A stretch of DNA of 64,000 nt from Elusimicrobiota bacterium (GTDB taxonomy: Bacteria; Elusimicrobiota; Elusimicrobia; UBA1565; UBA9628): the NCBI GenBank assembly GCA_016218575.1, contig JACRDN010000019.1, forward strand, positions 268,302 through 332,301, written 5' to 3'. Each line of letters opens with the position of its first letter. Within the stretch, counting starts at the first letter, position 1. A program made the position numbers and the translations under genes. The notes beneath the pieces are model-generated. The model saw nothing but the letters and a program-made list of their open reading frames with translations, did not search any database and was not told the DNA's origin. Below are positions 52,128 through 61,553 of this stretch, one piece after another.

Positions 52128-53788
52128 CAGTCCTCCTCCGGCTCGCTTGGGGGGCGCTTGGCCGCTTTCTCCCGCTTGAGCTGGGGAGCGCTTTTCTCTT
52201 TTTCCGCGACCGCGCGCAGCAGCCTTTCCGCGTCCTCCCGTGAAATCGGGGGTTGAGGTTTTGATTTCTCGGGCTGTTGGCGGTCCTGGGAATTCGGGCT
52301 CTGGCTCGGCTGGTTTTGCGGATTCTCTTTCCCTTGGTCTTTCTGCTTCTTTTGCGGCGGAGGGTTTTTTAAATAGCGCAGGGCCAGGGCCAGGTTGTGG
52401 CGCAGGTCCGGGTCCTTGGAGGCCAGCCCCAGGGCGTTCCGGTAGGCTTCTACGGCTTGGGGGTACTGGCCCTGGGCCATATGCATATTCCCTAGATTAT
52501 AGTAAGCCTGGCCGCGCAAGGGTGCTGGAGCCGCGGACTCGGCCAGGGCCGCGAAGGCTTCTTGAGCCTTCCCATATTCCCCTAAATGGTACAGGGCGTC
52601 CCCGGCGTTGAAGAAGGGGCGCGGGTCCCGGGGCTTGCGGCGCCCGGCCTCCTCGTATTCCTTCAAGGCCGGGGCGTAGAGCTCCTTGCGGTAGAGCTTG
52701 TTGCCCCGGCGTAGAGACCCCTCGGCACCTAGTGCGGCGTGCAGGGGAGAGTGTAGCGCTCCCGTCAGGAGTAAGACCACGGGCAATAAGGTTTTTTTCT
52801 TTTGGAGCTCGGGAATTAAAAATTCCAGCATTAAGAGGGCCAAGGCCAGACCTAGCGGAACGGCGAAGCGGTTCTTGTAGCGGGCCATGGAGGAGGCGGC
52901 CCCCTTGGCCTTTCCGGCCTTGAGGATTTCCTCCGCGATCAAAGCGGCCTCGGATTCTCCCGCCGTGGCCCGGTAATAGCGTCCCCGGGTCTCGGCGGCG
53001 ATCGCGGACAAGGCCCCTTCCCCGAGCTTGGAGATCACGGTCCGGCCGTTCTTGTCCTTCTTGTAGCCGGACAAGTTTCCCCCCTCCTTGATCGGGATGG
53101 GCTCGCCCTCGGGGCTGCCGATGCCGATGGGGAATATGCGCATACTTTGGGCGAGAGCCTCGCGCGCCGCCTTGAGCGGGTCGGTGCGGTGGTCCTCCCC
53201 GTCCGTGATGAGAACCAAGGACTTTTCTCCCGAATAGCGTTCCAGGGACTGGGATGCCAGCTTGATCGCCTTGCCGATCCCGGTGCCGGGCACCGGGACC
53301 ATGTCGGGGGAGAGGCTTGAAAGTATTTGCTTGGCGGCCTCGAGGTCGGTGGTCAGCGGGCAGACCAAGGCGGGTTCGCCGGCGAAGGCGATGATCCCCA
53401 CCCGGCTTCCCGGGAGCTGGTCCAGGAGAAGGGCGAGCTCCCTTTTGGCTTTTTCGAGGCGGGAGGGCTTGAAGTCCTCGGCCAGCATGGACTGGGAGAC
53501 GTCCACGGCGATGAGGACTTGCCTGGCGTCCGACTCCGCGCTTACGAGCTCCAGGCCCCACTGGGGCCCGGCCAGGCCCAGGCCCAGGAAGGCCAGGGCC
53601 CAGAATTTGAGCCAGAACTTGAGGAGCCGGCGGGGCCCCCGCCCCAGCGAGGCCAAGCGCTCCAAGGTGCGCGAATCTCCCAGGGCCCGCGAGATCCGCG
53701 CGCGCCGCTTTTCGCCCTGGAAGTAGGAGAGCCCCGCCGCCGTCAAGGCCGGGAGAAGAGCCCATAGAAAGGCCGGGTATTTAAACAT
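52124..53788 (-). CDS. BatB-BatC fusion: VWA domain plus TPR domain
   Basis: 554 residues. N-terminal two spans, VWA domain with MIDAS start AVDVSQSM and later TDGEDH; two further spans near 300-345; then TPRs (RRGNKLYRKELYAPALKEYE, FFNAGDALYHLGEYGKAQEAF, YYNLGNMHMAQGQYPQAVEAY) and a Lys/Gln/Pro tail. In other bacteria BatB and BatC are separate. ATG at 53788 shares its A with the batA stop; AGGTGG precedes it by 5 nt. Confidence 0.88.
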   Translation of the reverse strand: MFKYPAFLWALLPALTAAGLSYFQGEKRRARISRALGDSRTLERLASLGRGPRRLLKFWLKFWALAFLGLGLAGPQWGLELVSAESDARQVLIAVDVSQSMLAEDFKPSRLEKAKRELALLLDQLPGSRVGIIAFAGEPALVCPLTTDLEAAKQILSSLSPDMVPVPGTGIGKAIKLASQSLERYSGEKSLVLITDGEDHRTDPLKAAREALAQSMRIFPIGIGSPEGEPIPIKEGGNLSGYKKDKNGRTVISKLGEGALSAIAAETRGRYYRATAGESEAALIAEEILKAGKAKGAASSMARYKNRFAVPLGLALALLMLEFLIPELQKKKTLLPVVLLLTGALHSPLHAALGAEGSLRRGNKLYRKELYAPALKEYEEAGRRKPRDPRPFFNAGDALYHLGEYGKAQEAFAALAESAAPAPLRGQAYYNLGNMHMAQGQYPQAVEAYRNALGLASKDPDLRHNLALALRYLKNPPPQKKQKDQGKENPQNQPSQSPNSQDRQQPEKSKPQPPISREDAERLLRAVAEKEKSAPQLKREKAAKRPPSEPEEDW

Positions 53789-54780
53789 CAGGGCCACCTC
53801 AAGAGGACCGTGCCGGCCGCGGCCATTTCGAGGAGGAGGAGGATGGCGGCCAGGCCCGCCGGGAAGAAGTAGAGATCGCCTCGTGAGGCGATCTCAGGAA
53901 GCTTGACTTCGGATTTTTCAAGCCTGTCTATCGTGGCATATATCTCCTTGAGTTCGTTCAGGCTGGTGGCGCGGAAGTAGCTGCCTTGGGTGATCTGGGC
54001 CACTTCCTTTAAAAGGTCCTCGTCGAGGTCGTCCTCGATGGCCACCAGCACTTTGCCGCGCAGGGGGTCGTCCACGGGCATCAAAGCCTGGCCGCGCTTG
54101 GCCGTGCCGATGGCGTATAGCTTGATGCCGAAGCTGGCGGCGGTCTTGGCCGCGGTCACGGGGTCTATGAGCCCCGCGTTGTTGCGCCCATCGGTGAGAA
54201 GAATGATGACCTTGCTCTTGGCCGGGCTCGACTTCAAGTGATTGACCGCGGATATGATCCCCTCTCCGATGGCCGTGCCCTCGGCGTGGGTCATGTTCGG
54301 GTAAAGCTCGGAGAGCTCCGAGAGCAAGGCTCCGTAATCCACAGTGAGCGGGCAGGCGAGCTGGGGAGCTCCTCCGAAAACGACCGCTCCAATTCGGTCC
54401 TGGGCCCGGCCCTCGATGAAGCGGCTGGCTGTGTCCTTGGCCGCTCCGAGTCGGTCGGCGGGGGCAAAGTCGATAGCGCTCATGCTTTGGGATGTGTCTA
54501 TGGCAAGCATGATGGCGATGCCCTGCCCGGACTGGACGAGCCGTCCCGCGGTCTTCTGCGGACGAGCCAGAGCCGCGATGATGAGAAGCATGGCGGCAAG
54601 CTTAAGGCCCGGTCCGGCCCAGCGGGCTAGGTTCGCCTTGAGAGAGGGCTTTCTCTTTCTGCCGCCCGGAAGCGGGAAAGTCAGCGAAGGGTTGATCGCC
54701 TTCTCGCGCCGCATATAGCCCCAGCCCAGGACCAAGGCGAGGCCGGAGAGGGCCAGGACCCAAGGGTAGGAGAATCTCAT
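53788..54780 (-). CDS. batA: BatA, VWA-domain membrane protein
   Basis: 330 residues. Spans at about 5-20, 55-72 and 308-325 with a VWA domain between: AIDTSQSMSAIDFAPADRL (MIDAS D-x-S-x-S), GGAPQLACPLTVDY, LLTDGRNNAG. Probably interacts with MoxR and DUF58 in the coupled operon. Confidence 0.9.
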   Translation of the reverse strand: MRFSYPWVLALSGLALVLGWGYMRREKAINPSLTFPLPGGRKRKPSLKANLARWAGPGLKLAAMLLIIAALARPQKTAGRLVQSGQGIAIMLAIDTSQSMSAIDFAPADRLGAAKDTASRFIEGRAQDRIGAVVFGGAPQLACPLTVDYGALLSELSELYPNMTHAEGTAIGEGIISAVNHLKSSPAKSKVIILLTDGRNNAGLIDPVTAAKTAASFGIKLYAIGTAKRGQALMPVDDPLRGKVLVAIEDDLDEDLLKEVAQITQGSYFRATSLNELKEIYATIDRLEKSEVKLPEIASRGDLYFFPAGLAAILLLLEMAAAGTVLLRWP

Positions 54781-55712
54781 GGCTTGCCCGCTTCCTTGAG
54801 CGCGAGATCCCGGGGTGCCGTTTCATGCACGATGCGCCGCGCCGCGGCAAGATCGGCGGGCCCCCAGTCCTGGTCGGGGCGGGTTTTCGCGAATTTCACG
54901 AGGTCGGCGCGCGAGAGGCCTTCCTTGAGCGCCTGGACCACGCCCCGGTCGAGTTCGGCCTGGCGCAAATGCCGAAAAAGCTCCGAGCTTGTCAGGCGCG
55001 TGGCCGGGACCCGGCAGCGCCTTTCCAGGTATTGCCTGAGGATCTCGGAGAGGGCGCTGTAGAACTCCTTGTAGAGCCCGCGCTCCCAGAGGCCGGAGGC
55101 TTCAAGCCTGGCGAGCTCTTCCTCGGCCACGACTTGCGGCGGCCTCGGGTCCGCGGCCGCGGCTTTCAAGGGCGTGAAACCCTGGCGGCGCTTAAAGCGC
55201 CGCCAGGAGGCGTAGGCCGCCGCACAGGCGGCCGCGAGCAGGATCCAGGGCCAGAGTGCCGGCCGGGCGGCCAGAGGCTCCTTGATGGGGCGCGGGTTTC
55301 CCTGCGGGTCCAAGGGCGGCTCGCGGACATGCAACTCCACAGGAGGGGCATTGAAGCGTTGCTCTCCCATCCCCTTGGCGACCCAGGTGGTCGCCAAGGG
55401 GATTTTTCCGACTTGCGCCGGGATGACGGAAAGCTTGAACGACTTGATCCGGCTTCCCCTCTCCAGGATCGAGCCCAGCTCATCATACGAGGAAACGAGA
55501 AAAGCCTCCGCGCTCGAGGTCGAGCGCTCGAGTGCAAGGTCGAGCTCCGGGGAAGTTCTCAGCGAGCCTGAAATGACGACGGTGTCTCCCAGCTCGAGCG
55601 ATGTCGTCGAGGCAGAGAGGGTCCAGATGGGCTCCTGCGTCGCCCCCTCGGCCTTGAGGCCCGAGGGGGCTGCTGAGAGCATGATTATCGCCGCTGCCGT
55701 GGTGATTCTCAA
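54777..55712 (-). CDS. Membrane protein of the Bat operon (DUF4381/BatD-like)
   Basis: 311 residues. Signal peptide, an extracytoplasmic beta domain (TTSLELGDTVVISGSLRTS, AQVGKIPLATTWVAKG), one span at about 150-168 followed by basic residues, and a cytoplasmic helical part (LYKEFYSALSEILRQYLERR). This fits the protein usually found between DUF58 and batA. Overlaps both neighbours by 4 nt. Confidence 0.78.
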   Translation of the reverse strand: MRITTAAAIIMLSAAPSGLKAEGATQEPIWTLSASTTSLELGDTVVISGSLRTSPELDLALERSTSSAEAFLVSSYDELGSILERGSRIKSFKLSVIPAQVGKIPLATTWVAKGMGEQRFNAPPVELHVREPPLDPQGNPRPIKEPLAARPALWPWILLAAACAAAYASWRRFKRRQGFTPLKAAAADPRPPQVVAEEELARLEASGLWERGLYKEFYSALSEILRQYLERRCRVPATRLTSSELFRHLRQAELDRGVVQALKEGLSRADLVKFAKTRPDQDWGPADLAAARRIVHETAPRDLALKEAGKP

Positions 55713-56593
55713 TGCCTGAGCCTCTTTTGCCGTTCCCGAAAAAATCGTATCACCGGCTCTATGTAGGACCTGTCCGTCCCGATCTCGATGTCGTCGAGGC
55801 CGTAAAGCCGGAAGGTCTGCTTCAAGCTCTTGATCCGGGCGCTTTCAAGGCCTGCGTGAGACTCGCGCAGGTCCTCCCGGCCCGCGTCCCACAGCGCGCG
55901 CTCCCCGGACTCGGGGTCTTGCAGGTTGAGAACGGCGTTCACCCGGGGCAGGCTTGCCTCCAGGGGATCGCGTATGAGCACCGGCACCACGTCGTGCTTC
56001 AAGGCCGCCATCTTGAGGGATTTCTCGAAGCCTTGGTCCCGGAAGTCCGAGATGAGAAACAGGATGCAGCGGCGCTTTAAGACCCGGTTGATCCGGTCAA
56101 GGGCCGCCTGGATGCGGGTCCCCCGGCGCTCCGGGGCGAAGGCCAGGACATCCCGGATAAGGTGCAGGACATGGCGCCGCCCCTTCTTGGGAGGCACGTA
56201 TTCCTCGATCTCGTCGGTGAACAGGAAGAGCCCCACCTTGTCGTTGTTCTGCAGGGCCGAGAAGGCCAGGACCGCGGAGAGCTCGGCCGCGGTCTCGTTC
56301 TTGAGCCGTTGGGCGCTGCCGAAGTACTGCGACCCGGAGAGGTCGCAGGCGACCGCCACGGTGAGCTCTCGCTCCTCGGTGTACTGGCGCACGAAGGGCC
56401 TGCCGGTGCGCGCGGTCACGTTCCAGTCTATGGCGCGGATGTCGTCTCCCGGGGAGTACTCGCGCACCTCCTGGAACTCCATGCCCCGGCCCTTGAACAC
56501 GCTTTGGTATTCCCCCGCGAAGGTCTCGCTCACCAGGCGCCCGGTCAATATCTCGATGCGCCTGACTTGGCTGAGGATTTCCCGGGAGATCAT
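55709..56593 (-). CDS. DUF58 domain protein
   Basis: 294 residues. Clear DUF58 signature: GEYQSVFKGRGMEFQEVREYSPGDDIRAIDWNVTARTG (split here as one family block; key GxGxEFxExR and GDDxRxIDW), and a VWA-like fold with ACDLSGSQ. Cytoplasmic partner of MoxR ATPases. Confidence 0.92.
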   Translation of the reverse strand: MISREILSQVRRIEILTGRLVSETFAGEYQSVFKGRGMEFQEVREYSPGDDIRAIDWNVTARTGRPFVRQYTEERELTVAVACDLSGSQYFGSAQRLKNETAAELSAVLAFSALQNNDKVGLFLFTDEIEEYVPPKKGRRHVLHLIRDVLAFAPERRGTRIQAALDRINRVLKRRCILFLISDFRDQGFEKSLKMAALKHDVVPVLIRDPLEASLPRVNAVLNLQDPESGERALWDAGREDLRESHAGLESARIKSLKQTFRLYGLDDIEIGTDRSYIEPVIRFFRERQKRLRH

Positions 56594-56610
56594 GGCGGCG
56601 CCGCGGCTTT

Positions 56611-57600
56611 TTAAGGAACTTCGATGGTCTCGAACAAAGTCTGGATGATGTTCTCCGAGGAGAGATTCTCGGCCTCGGCCTCGTAGCTCACGAGTATGCG
56701 GTGGCGCAGCACGTCCGGGCCGATGGACTTGACGTCCTCGGGGGTGACGTAGCCTCGTCCGTTCAAGAACGCGTAGGCCTTGGAGGCCATGGCCAAGGCG
56801 ATGGTGGCCCGGGGGCTGGCACCGTACGAGATAAGGCTCTTGAGGGAATTCAGCCTGTAATTCTGCGGCTGGCGCGTGGCGAATACCAGATCCAGGATGT
56901 AGTTCTTGATCTTCTCGTCCACGTAGATCTGGGAGACGGTCTCGCGGGCCTTCAGGATTTGCTGGGGCGAGACGGCCTTTTCCGGGACCGGGACGTGGGC
57001 CGCGGTCATGCGCTCCAGGATCGCCTTCTCCTCGACTATGGTCGGATAGGAGATCTTGAGCTTGAGCATGAAGCGGTCCACCTGGGCCTCTGGCAGGGGG
57101 TAGGTCCCCTCCTGCTCGATGGGGTTCTGGGTGGCCAGGACCAGGAAGAGCTCGGGCAAGGGGTAAGTGGAGTTTCCGATGGTGACGTGGCGCTCCTGCA
57201 TGGCCTCCAGAAGCGCGCTCTGGACCTTGGCCGGGGCCCGGTTGATCTCATCGGCGAGCACGAGGTTGGAAAACAGCGGTCCCTTGCGCACCGAGAACTG
57301 CGAGTCCTTGGGATTGAAGATCAAGGTCCCCGTAAGATCCGCGGGCAAAAGGTCGGGGGTGAATTGGATGCGCGAGAACTCCGCGTCAACGGCCTGCGCC
57401 AAGGTCTTGATGGTGAGGGTCTTGGCCAGGCCCGGCACCCCCTCGAGCAATATGTGCCCGTTGGCGAGGAGCCCGATCAGGATGCGATCCACGGCCTCCT
57501 CCTGGCCCACGATCACCCGAGCCATTTCGCGCTTCAAGACCGCCACGAACGAGCTTTCCTGAGTCACCTTCTGGTTGATTTCCTTGATGCCTGGTTCCAT
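56611..57600 (-). CDS. MoxR-family AAA+ ATPase
   Basis: 329 residues. Walker A GVPGLAKTLTIKTL, Walker B LVLADEINRAPAKVQSALLEAMQE, sensor I ATQNPIEQEGTYPLPEAQ, and the C-terminal lid (SYGASPRATIALAMASKA). MoxR proteins act as chaperones for VWA-protein complexes, here the Bat proteins that follow. Confidence 0.95.
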   Translation of the reverse strand: MEPGIKEINQKVTQESSFVAVLKREMARVIVGQEEAVDRILIGLLANGHILLEGVPGLAKTLTIKTLAQAVDAEFSRIQFTPDLLPADLTGTLIFNPKDSQFSVRKGPLFSNLVLADEINRAPAKVQSALLEAMQERHVTIGNSTYPLPELFLVLATQNPIEQEGTYPLPEAQVDRFMLKLKISYPTIVEEKAILERMTAAHVPVPEKAVSPQQILKARETVSQIYVDEKIKNYILDLVFATRQPQNYRLNSLKSLISYGASPRATIALAMASKAYAFLNGRGYVTPEDVKSIGPDVLRHRILVSYEAEAENLSSENIIQTLFETIEVP

Positions 57601-57606
57601 AAGCGT

Positions 57607-58200
57607 TTATCGCTTCTTGGCGGCTTCCGCCTGCCGCCGGCGAATCTCCTCCTCGTGCTTCTGCCGGGCCAGCTCGATCTCGGCGGCCCGTTTATCCTGC
57701 AGGCTGTTCAAAGTCTTCAAGGCTTGGACCCTTACCGATTCATCCGGGTCCCGGCTGGCCTCGGTGATGGCCGAGGCCGTGGCGTAATTGCCCAGCTGAT
57801 CCAAGGATTGCAGGACCGCGATGCGCACCTCGGCCTCGCGGTCCCTCAAGGCCCAGACCAGGTTCTGGGCCACGTCCTGGGTGTTGCGGGCGGCCAGTAG
57901 CTTGGCCACCTTGATGCGCACCTGGGCCTCCTGGTCCTTGCGGAGCTTCTCGAAAAGGAGGGGATAGGCTTGGGGCGAGCGCATCTTGTCGAGCAGAAGC
58001 AAAGCCTCCCAGCGCACCGCGGGATCGGAGTCGTTGGCCGACTTTATGATTTTCTGCTGCTCTTCCTCGTTGATCACGGGAAGCGGCTCCTGGAGGATGG
58101 GCGGGGGTGGGGGCGGGGGCGGCAGGGGCTTGGGCCGCATCTGGCGGAAGGCGAAGAAGCCCGCCACGATGAAGATGACGAAGCTTATTAGGTATTTCAT
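57607..58200 (-). CDS. Membrane-anchored HEAT-repeat protein
   Basis: 197 residues: one span at about residues 4-18, a poly-Pro linker (PKPLPPPPPPPPIL), then HEAT-like helices (SDPAVRWEALLLLDKMRSPQAY, EAQVRIKVAKLLAARNTQDV, EAEVRIAVLQSLDQLGNYA, DESVRVQALKTLNSLQDK) and a charged coiled-coil tail. 6 nt from moxR and overlapping the upstream amidotransferase by 4 nt; an addition to the usual Bat operon. Confidence 0.78.
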   Translation of the reverse strand: MKYLISFVIFIVAGFFAFRQMRPKPLPPPPPPPPILQEPLPVINEEEQQKIIKSANDSDPAVRWEALLLLDKMRSPQAYPLLFEKLRKDQEAQVRIKVAKLLAARNTQDVAQNLVWALRDREAEVRIAVLQSLDQLGNYATASAITEASRDPDESVRVQALKTLNSLQDKRAAEIELARQKHEEEIRRRQAEAAKKR

Positions 58201-59057
58201 AGATTCTTTGGAATTGACGCGGGAACCTCCAGTCCGGCTGGGATTCTCTCCAGCCGGACCACACCGCCCGCGATCTCCGCGCTCAGGATTTCCGGGGGAT
58301 TAAATCGCGTCCAGCTGTCCCCCCGGTCGAGGTTCTCGCTGGAGATAAGCGCCATGTTCCCCCGCTGGGCGAAGCTCATGACGCTCCAGGGCTGGTCCGG
58401 GTTGTACACCCCGAAGGTCGTGCTGGGGCGCGAGCCGTGGCAGAAGGCGTAGAGCCGGCGGCCGTCGCTTAGCACCGCGTTCAAGGTGGTGTAGGGTCCC
58501 TTCTTGTCGGGGTGCGCGCCGCGGCATTTCTCCCACAGCTCCCAGTTCTCCTTGACGCATGACCGGAGTGCCGCGATCGGGTCCTTGGTTTTCCGGTAGA
58601 ATTTGATGAACTGCCAAAAATAAACCTCGCTGTCGTTTAATGACTTGAGGTTTTGGGCCAGGCTCCCCAGATTCTCCGTCACTTCTCCCGGTATGTTCAA
58701 GGTCCCGTTATGGGCGAAAAGCCACTCCCCGTCCGTGAAGGGCTGGGAGTTGGCCTCGCTTAGGAGCTCGCTTTCCGGAAGGTCTCGGGGATTGGAGGCG
58801 GCGCGGATGTGGCCTATGACGATCTTCGCGGCGGGCCGAGCGGCACGGGAGAAGAGCTCTTTTTCCATGAAAGCCGGTTTCGGGCTTTTCGACACCACGG
58901 GCTCGTTTTTGTTCCCGAAATAGCCGATCCCCCAGCCGTCCTTTTGAAGGTTGTCCTTGTTGAAATCGCTTTGCCGAAGCAAGGAAAACTCGGATTCCAC
59001 CAGGTGCGGAGTGGCGCTCGTTGGAGAGGGAGAAATTTGAGCGAAAAGCCGGCACAT
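58197..59057 (-). CDS. Class II glutamine amidotransferase (YafJ-like)
   Basis: 286 residues. N-terminal MCRLFAQI gives Cys2 as nucleophile; KDGWGIGYF, GHIRAASNP and LFAHNGTL are Ntn-hydrolase GATase II motifs. Stand-alone members (YafJ group) often have gamma-glutamyl hydrolase activity, with unknown acceptor. First gene of the coupled operon leading into the Bat set. Confidence 0.87.
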   Translation of the reverse strand: MCRLFAQISPSPTSATPHLVESEFSLLRQSDFNKDNLQKDGWGIGYFGNKNEPVVSKSPKPAFMEKELFSRAARPAAKIVIGHIRAASNPRDLPESELLSEANSQPFTDGEWLFAHNGTLNIPGEVTENLGSLAQNLKSLNDSEVYFWQFIKFYRKTKDPIAALRSCVKENWELWEKCRGAHPDKKGPYTTLNAVLSDGRRLYAFCHGSRPSTTFGVYNPDQPWSVMSFAQRGNMALISSENLDRGDSWTRFNPPEILSAEIAGGVVRLERIPAGLEVPASIPKNL

Positions 59058-59100
59058 TTCACCTCATTAAAACAAATTGTCGAGTCAAGGTTCAACGAAG

Positions 59101-59138
59101 TAGGCCTTGAGGCCTAGAAAAGGCCTGGGCCATTTTCC
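59101..59138 (+). promoter_or_regulatory. Upstream motif copy C (weakest)
   Basis: TAGGCCTTGAGG, 8-9 nt, AGGCCTGGGCCATTTTCC, ending 60 nt before the ATG at 59199. Aligns with the other copies over both halves but with gaps. Confidence 0.35.
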
Positions 59139-59198
59139 TTTTCGGCTTGGGTCTTTAGTCCCTCGCGGATTCCGGCCGCTTCCTTAACAATTAGAGAC

Positions 59199-59729
59199 AT
59201 GCTGATAAAAAGAATCCTCTCCCTTTTATGTTTGTTCTGCCTCGTCCTTTCCTCTCCCAGCTTCCAATCGTATCAAGCCTGGGCGGGGGTTTTAAATGCC
59301 GTGGAAAGGCCGGCCGGCCGTTTGGAAATCGTTTCATTCGTGATTCCCGGCGCGCGCTCGGCTGACGCTTCCATCGTGCCGGCTGTAAGCGGAGAGGCTC
59401 TGGCGGCCGCCAAGAGGCAGGCCTCCGGATCCCGCTGGCAACGTTTCCCCTCCGGGCTTGTCGCGCCGGCATCCCGATTCGGCGCGCATGGCGCGGACGC
59501 GCCGCGGGTCCATATTGAGAGCCCTCGGCTTGCCTTGCCCGGTTCGGTTCGGGATGCAAGGGCGGATCGGGTGGCGGCCTACTTTTATTGGATGCGTCCG
59601 TGGGGGTCTCTCGAGAGAGCTTGCGGAGCGCTCCCCTGTCGTCCCAAGTCCTTCAAGGCAGGAAATCCTTTGATGAGCAAGAGGCCGCCATCGCGTCGAG
59701 CTGGGGAGTGCCTTTGCTGGAGGAGATGA
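59199..59729 (+). CDS. Signal peptide and exported leader of the OPT transporter (other frame; likely frameshifted)
   Basis: Signal peptide MLIKRILSLLCLFCLVLSSP then SFQSYQAWAGV and an Ala/Ser/Pro/Arg-rich leader. It stays open to 59729 in frame 3, while the transporter frame begins near 59588. The two overlap and together give the layout also seen in the ABC gene (signal peptide, leader, membrane domain). Either a programmed or real frameshift or a sequencing error joins them. Taken alone, its last residues look like shadow sequence. Confidence 0.5.
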   Translation: MLIKRILSLLCLFCLVLSSPSFQSYQAWAGVLNAVERPAGRLEIVSFVIPGARSADASIVPAVSGEALAAAKRQASGSRWQRFPSGLVAPASRFGAHGADAPRVHIESPRLALPGSVRDARADRVAAYFYWMRPWGSLERACGALPCRPKSFKAGNPLMSKRPPSRRAGECLCWRR

Positions 59730-61522
59730 GTCCTCCCTCCCCAACCGCCGTTCTGGCGAGATCCAGAGGTCACCCATCCCCGGATTCTGGGCGCTCGATC
59801 GCGGCGAAGGATCTTCCGGTGGTTAAAGCGGGGGCCGAGGCTGGCGGAGACGACCGATTCACGCCCACCATGCTCCTGAGCATTGTCGCGATTTCTTTGG
59901 TCGTCTCGGCCAGCTACCCTTACATGCTCCTTAAAATGGGCATGGGCCCGTCGGTCAACGCCCTGTCCGGGGTCCTGGCCTTCCTCTTGCTCAAGGCGAT
60001 CGGCCAGAGGCGCTTTAGCGCCAGGGCCAACAATCTCGTCCAGACCGCGGCCTCGAGCGCGGCCACGGCCGCCTTCATGAGCGTGCCCTTGGTGGCCATG
60101 GACCAGATGGGATTCGTCCTGGATCCGGTGAGGACTTTCTTATGGGCCAATACCACCACGGCTCTCGGCGTGCTCATGGCGGCCCCCCTCATGCGCCACT
60201 ATATAGAAGTAGAGAAACTCAAATTCCCATCGGGAGAAGCGACCGCCCAAACCTTGATCAGCCTCGAGGACCCCAATGGCCCCGGCAGGGCCAGGGCCAT
60301 GACCGTCGGGGTTTTCGGCGTCGCGTCCATGACCTTGGGTTTTCTGAAGGACGGGCTCGATAAAATCCCCGGGGCTTTCTTTGCGACCCCCTACGGCTTG
60401 GGCCTTGAGTTCTCCCCCATGCTCGCGGGTTCGGGCATGCTCATGGGCTTGCGCAATGCCCTATGGATGCTGGGCGCCTCGCTGCTCTTTTGGGGCGCTA
60501 TCGCCCCCCTGATGATTCATGCGGGGATGGGAATGCCCGTGGCCGAGGTCTTCCACCTTCAGGACCTTCTAGCCCAGGGGAAGTATTTCGCGGTCCTGAC
60601 GAAATGGACTCTTTGGCCCGCGGTCGCGTTCATGGTCGCCAACGGCTTGGCTTCTTTGGCTTTAAACTGGAAATTGATCATGAACTCCTTTCATTCCTTG
60701 ACCAGCTTGCACCGCAGCGACATTCCCCTCAAGCCGCTCCTCATCGGCGTGGCCGCGCTAGTCCTTCTTCATGGAGCGGTCCAATATTCCCTGATGGGGA
60801 TCAGCCCGATTCTCACCATTGTTTCCGTGGCGCTGGCCTTTCCTCTCATGCTCATTTGCATCAAAGCCACCGGCGAAACGGACCTGACCCCGGTGTCGGT
60901 GATGGGTTCGGCCACTCAGGCGGCTTTCGCGGGCATCTCTCCCGGAAGCGTGGCGACCAGCCTGACCACCGCGGCCAGCACGGCCGGGATCGCCGCCTCC
61001 GCCGGCGATTTGGCCAACGACTTCAAAACCGGGCATATCCTTGGTTCTTCCCGAAAGAAAATGCTCGTGGCCCAACTCATTGGGATTCCCATCGGGGGCC
61101 TCGTCCTCTCCATAGTTTATCCCATGCTCAAGGCCGTCTACGGATTCGGCCCCGAGGGCCTGGTTTCCCCCATGTCCCAGAAATGGGTGGCCTTCGCCGA
61201 GATTCTAAACCGCGGCCTGGGCGCTCTCCCGCCGGAATTGGGCCCGGTCGTGGCGGTCGCCGCCGTGGCGGGAGTGATGCTGAGCCTTCTTGAAAGACGC
61301 TGGCCCAATGCCGCCCCTTCGGGCATTGTCTTGGGCCTGGCTCTCCTTCTTCCCGGCCAGATGATGGCGACCGCGGCTCTGGGAGCCGCGGTCGCCTGGC
61401 TTGCGGCCAGAGCCATGAAAGGCGACGGCGAGGGCGTGAAGGCCGTGGGCTCCGGCCTCATCATCGGCGAGGCTCTCGCGGCGGTTTTGATCTCCGGACT
61501 CAAGTTCTTTAAATTGCTATGA
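59588..61522 (+). CDS. OPT-family oligopeptide transporter-like membrane protein
   Basis: About 644 residues from TTG 59588; true start may lie upstream in another frame. From about residue 90: some twelve to fourteen spans with OPT-like blocks (LVVSASYPYMLLKMGMGPSVNALSG, ANTTTALGVLMAAPLMRHYIEVEKLKFPSGEATAQTLI, GLGLEFSPMLAGSGMLMGLRNALWMLG, FPLMLICIKATGETDLTPVSVMG). The motif KFPSGEA and GETDLTP are typical of bacterial OPT/YSL transporters. Substrate (peptides or metal chelates) is open. Confidence 0.82.
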   Translation: MDASVGVSRESLRSAPLSSQVLQGRKSFDEQEAAIASSWGVPLLEEMSPPSPTAVLARSRGHPSPDSGRSIAAKDLPVVKAGAEAGGDDRFTPTMLLSIVAISLVVSASYPYMLLKMGMGPSVNALSGVLAFLLLKAIGQRRFSARANNLVQTAASSAATAAFMSVPLVAMDQMGFVLDPVRTFLWANTTTALGVLMAAPLMRHYIEVEKLKFPSGEATAQTLISLEDPNGPGRARAMTVGVFGVASMTLGFLKDGLDKIPGAFFATPYGLGLEFSPMLAGSGMLMGLRNALWMLGASLLFWGAIAPLMIHAGMGMPVAEVFHLQDLLAQGKYFAVLTKWTLWPAVAFMVANGLASLALNWKLIMNSFHSLTSLHRSDIPLKPLLIGVAALVLLHGAVQYSLMGISPILTIVSVALAFPLMLICIKATGETDLTPVSVMGSATQAAFAGISPGSVATSLTTAASTAGIAASAGDLANDFKTGHILGSSRKKMLVAQLIGIPIGGLVLSIVYPMLKAVYGFGPEGLVSPMSQKWVAFAEILNRGLGALPPELGPVVAVAAVAGVMLSLLERRWPNAAPSGIVLGLALLLPGQMMATAALGAAVAWLAARAMKGDGEGVKAVGSGLIIGEALAAVLISGLKFFKLL

Positions 61523-61553
61523 ACGCTCGTAGGCATAAAAGCCCATGATCGTC

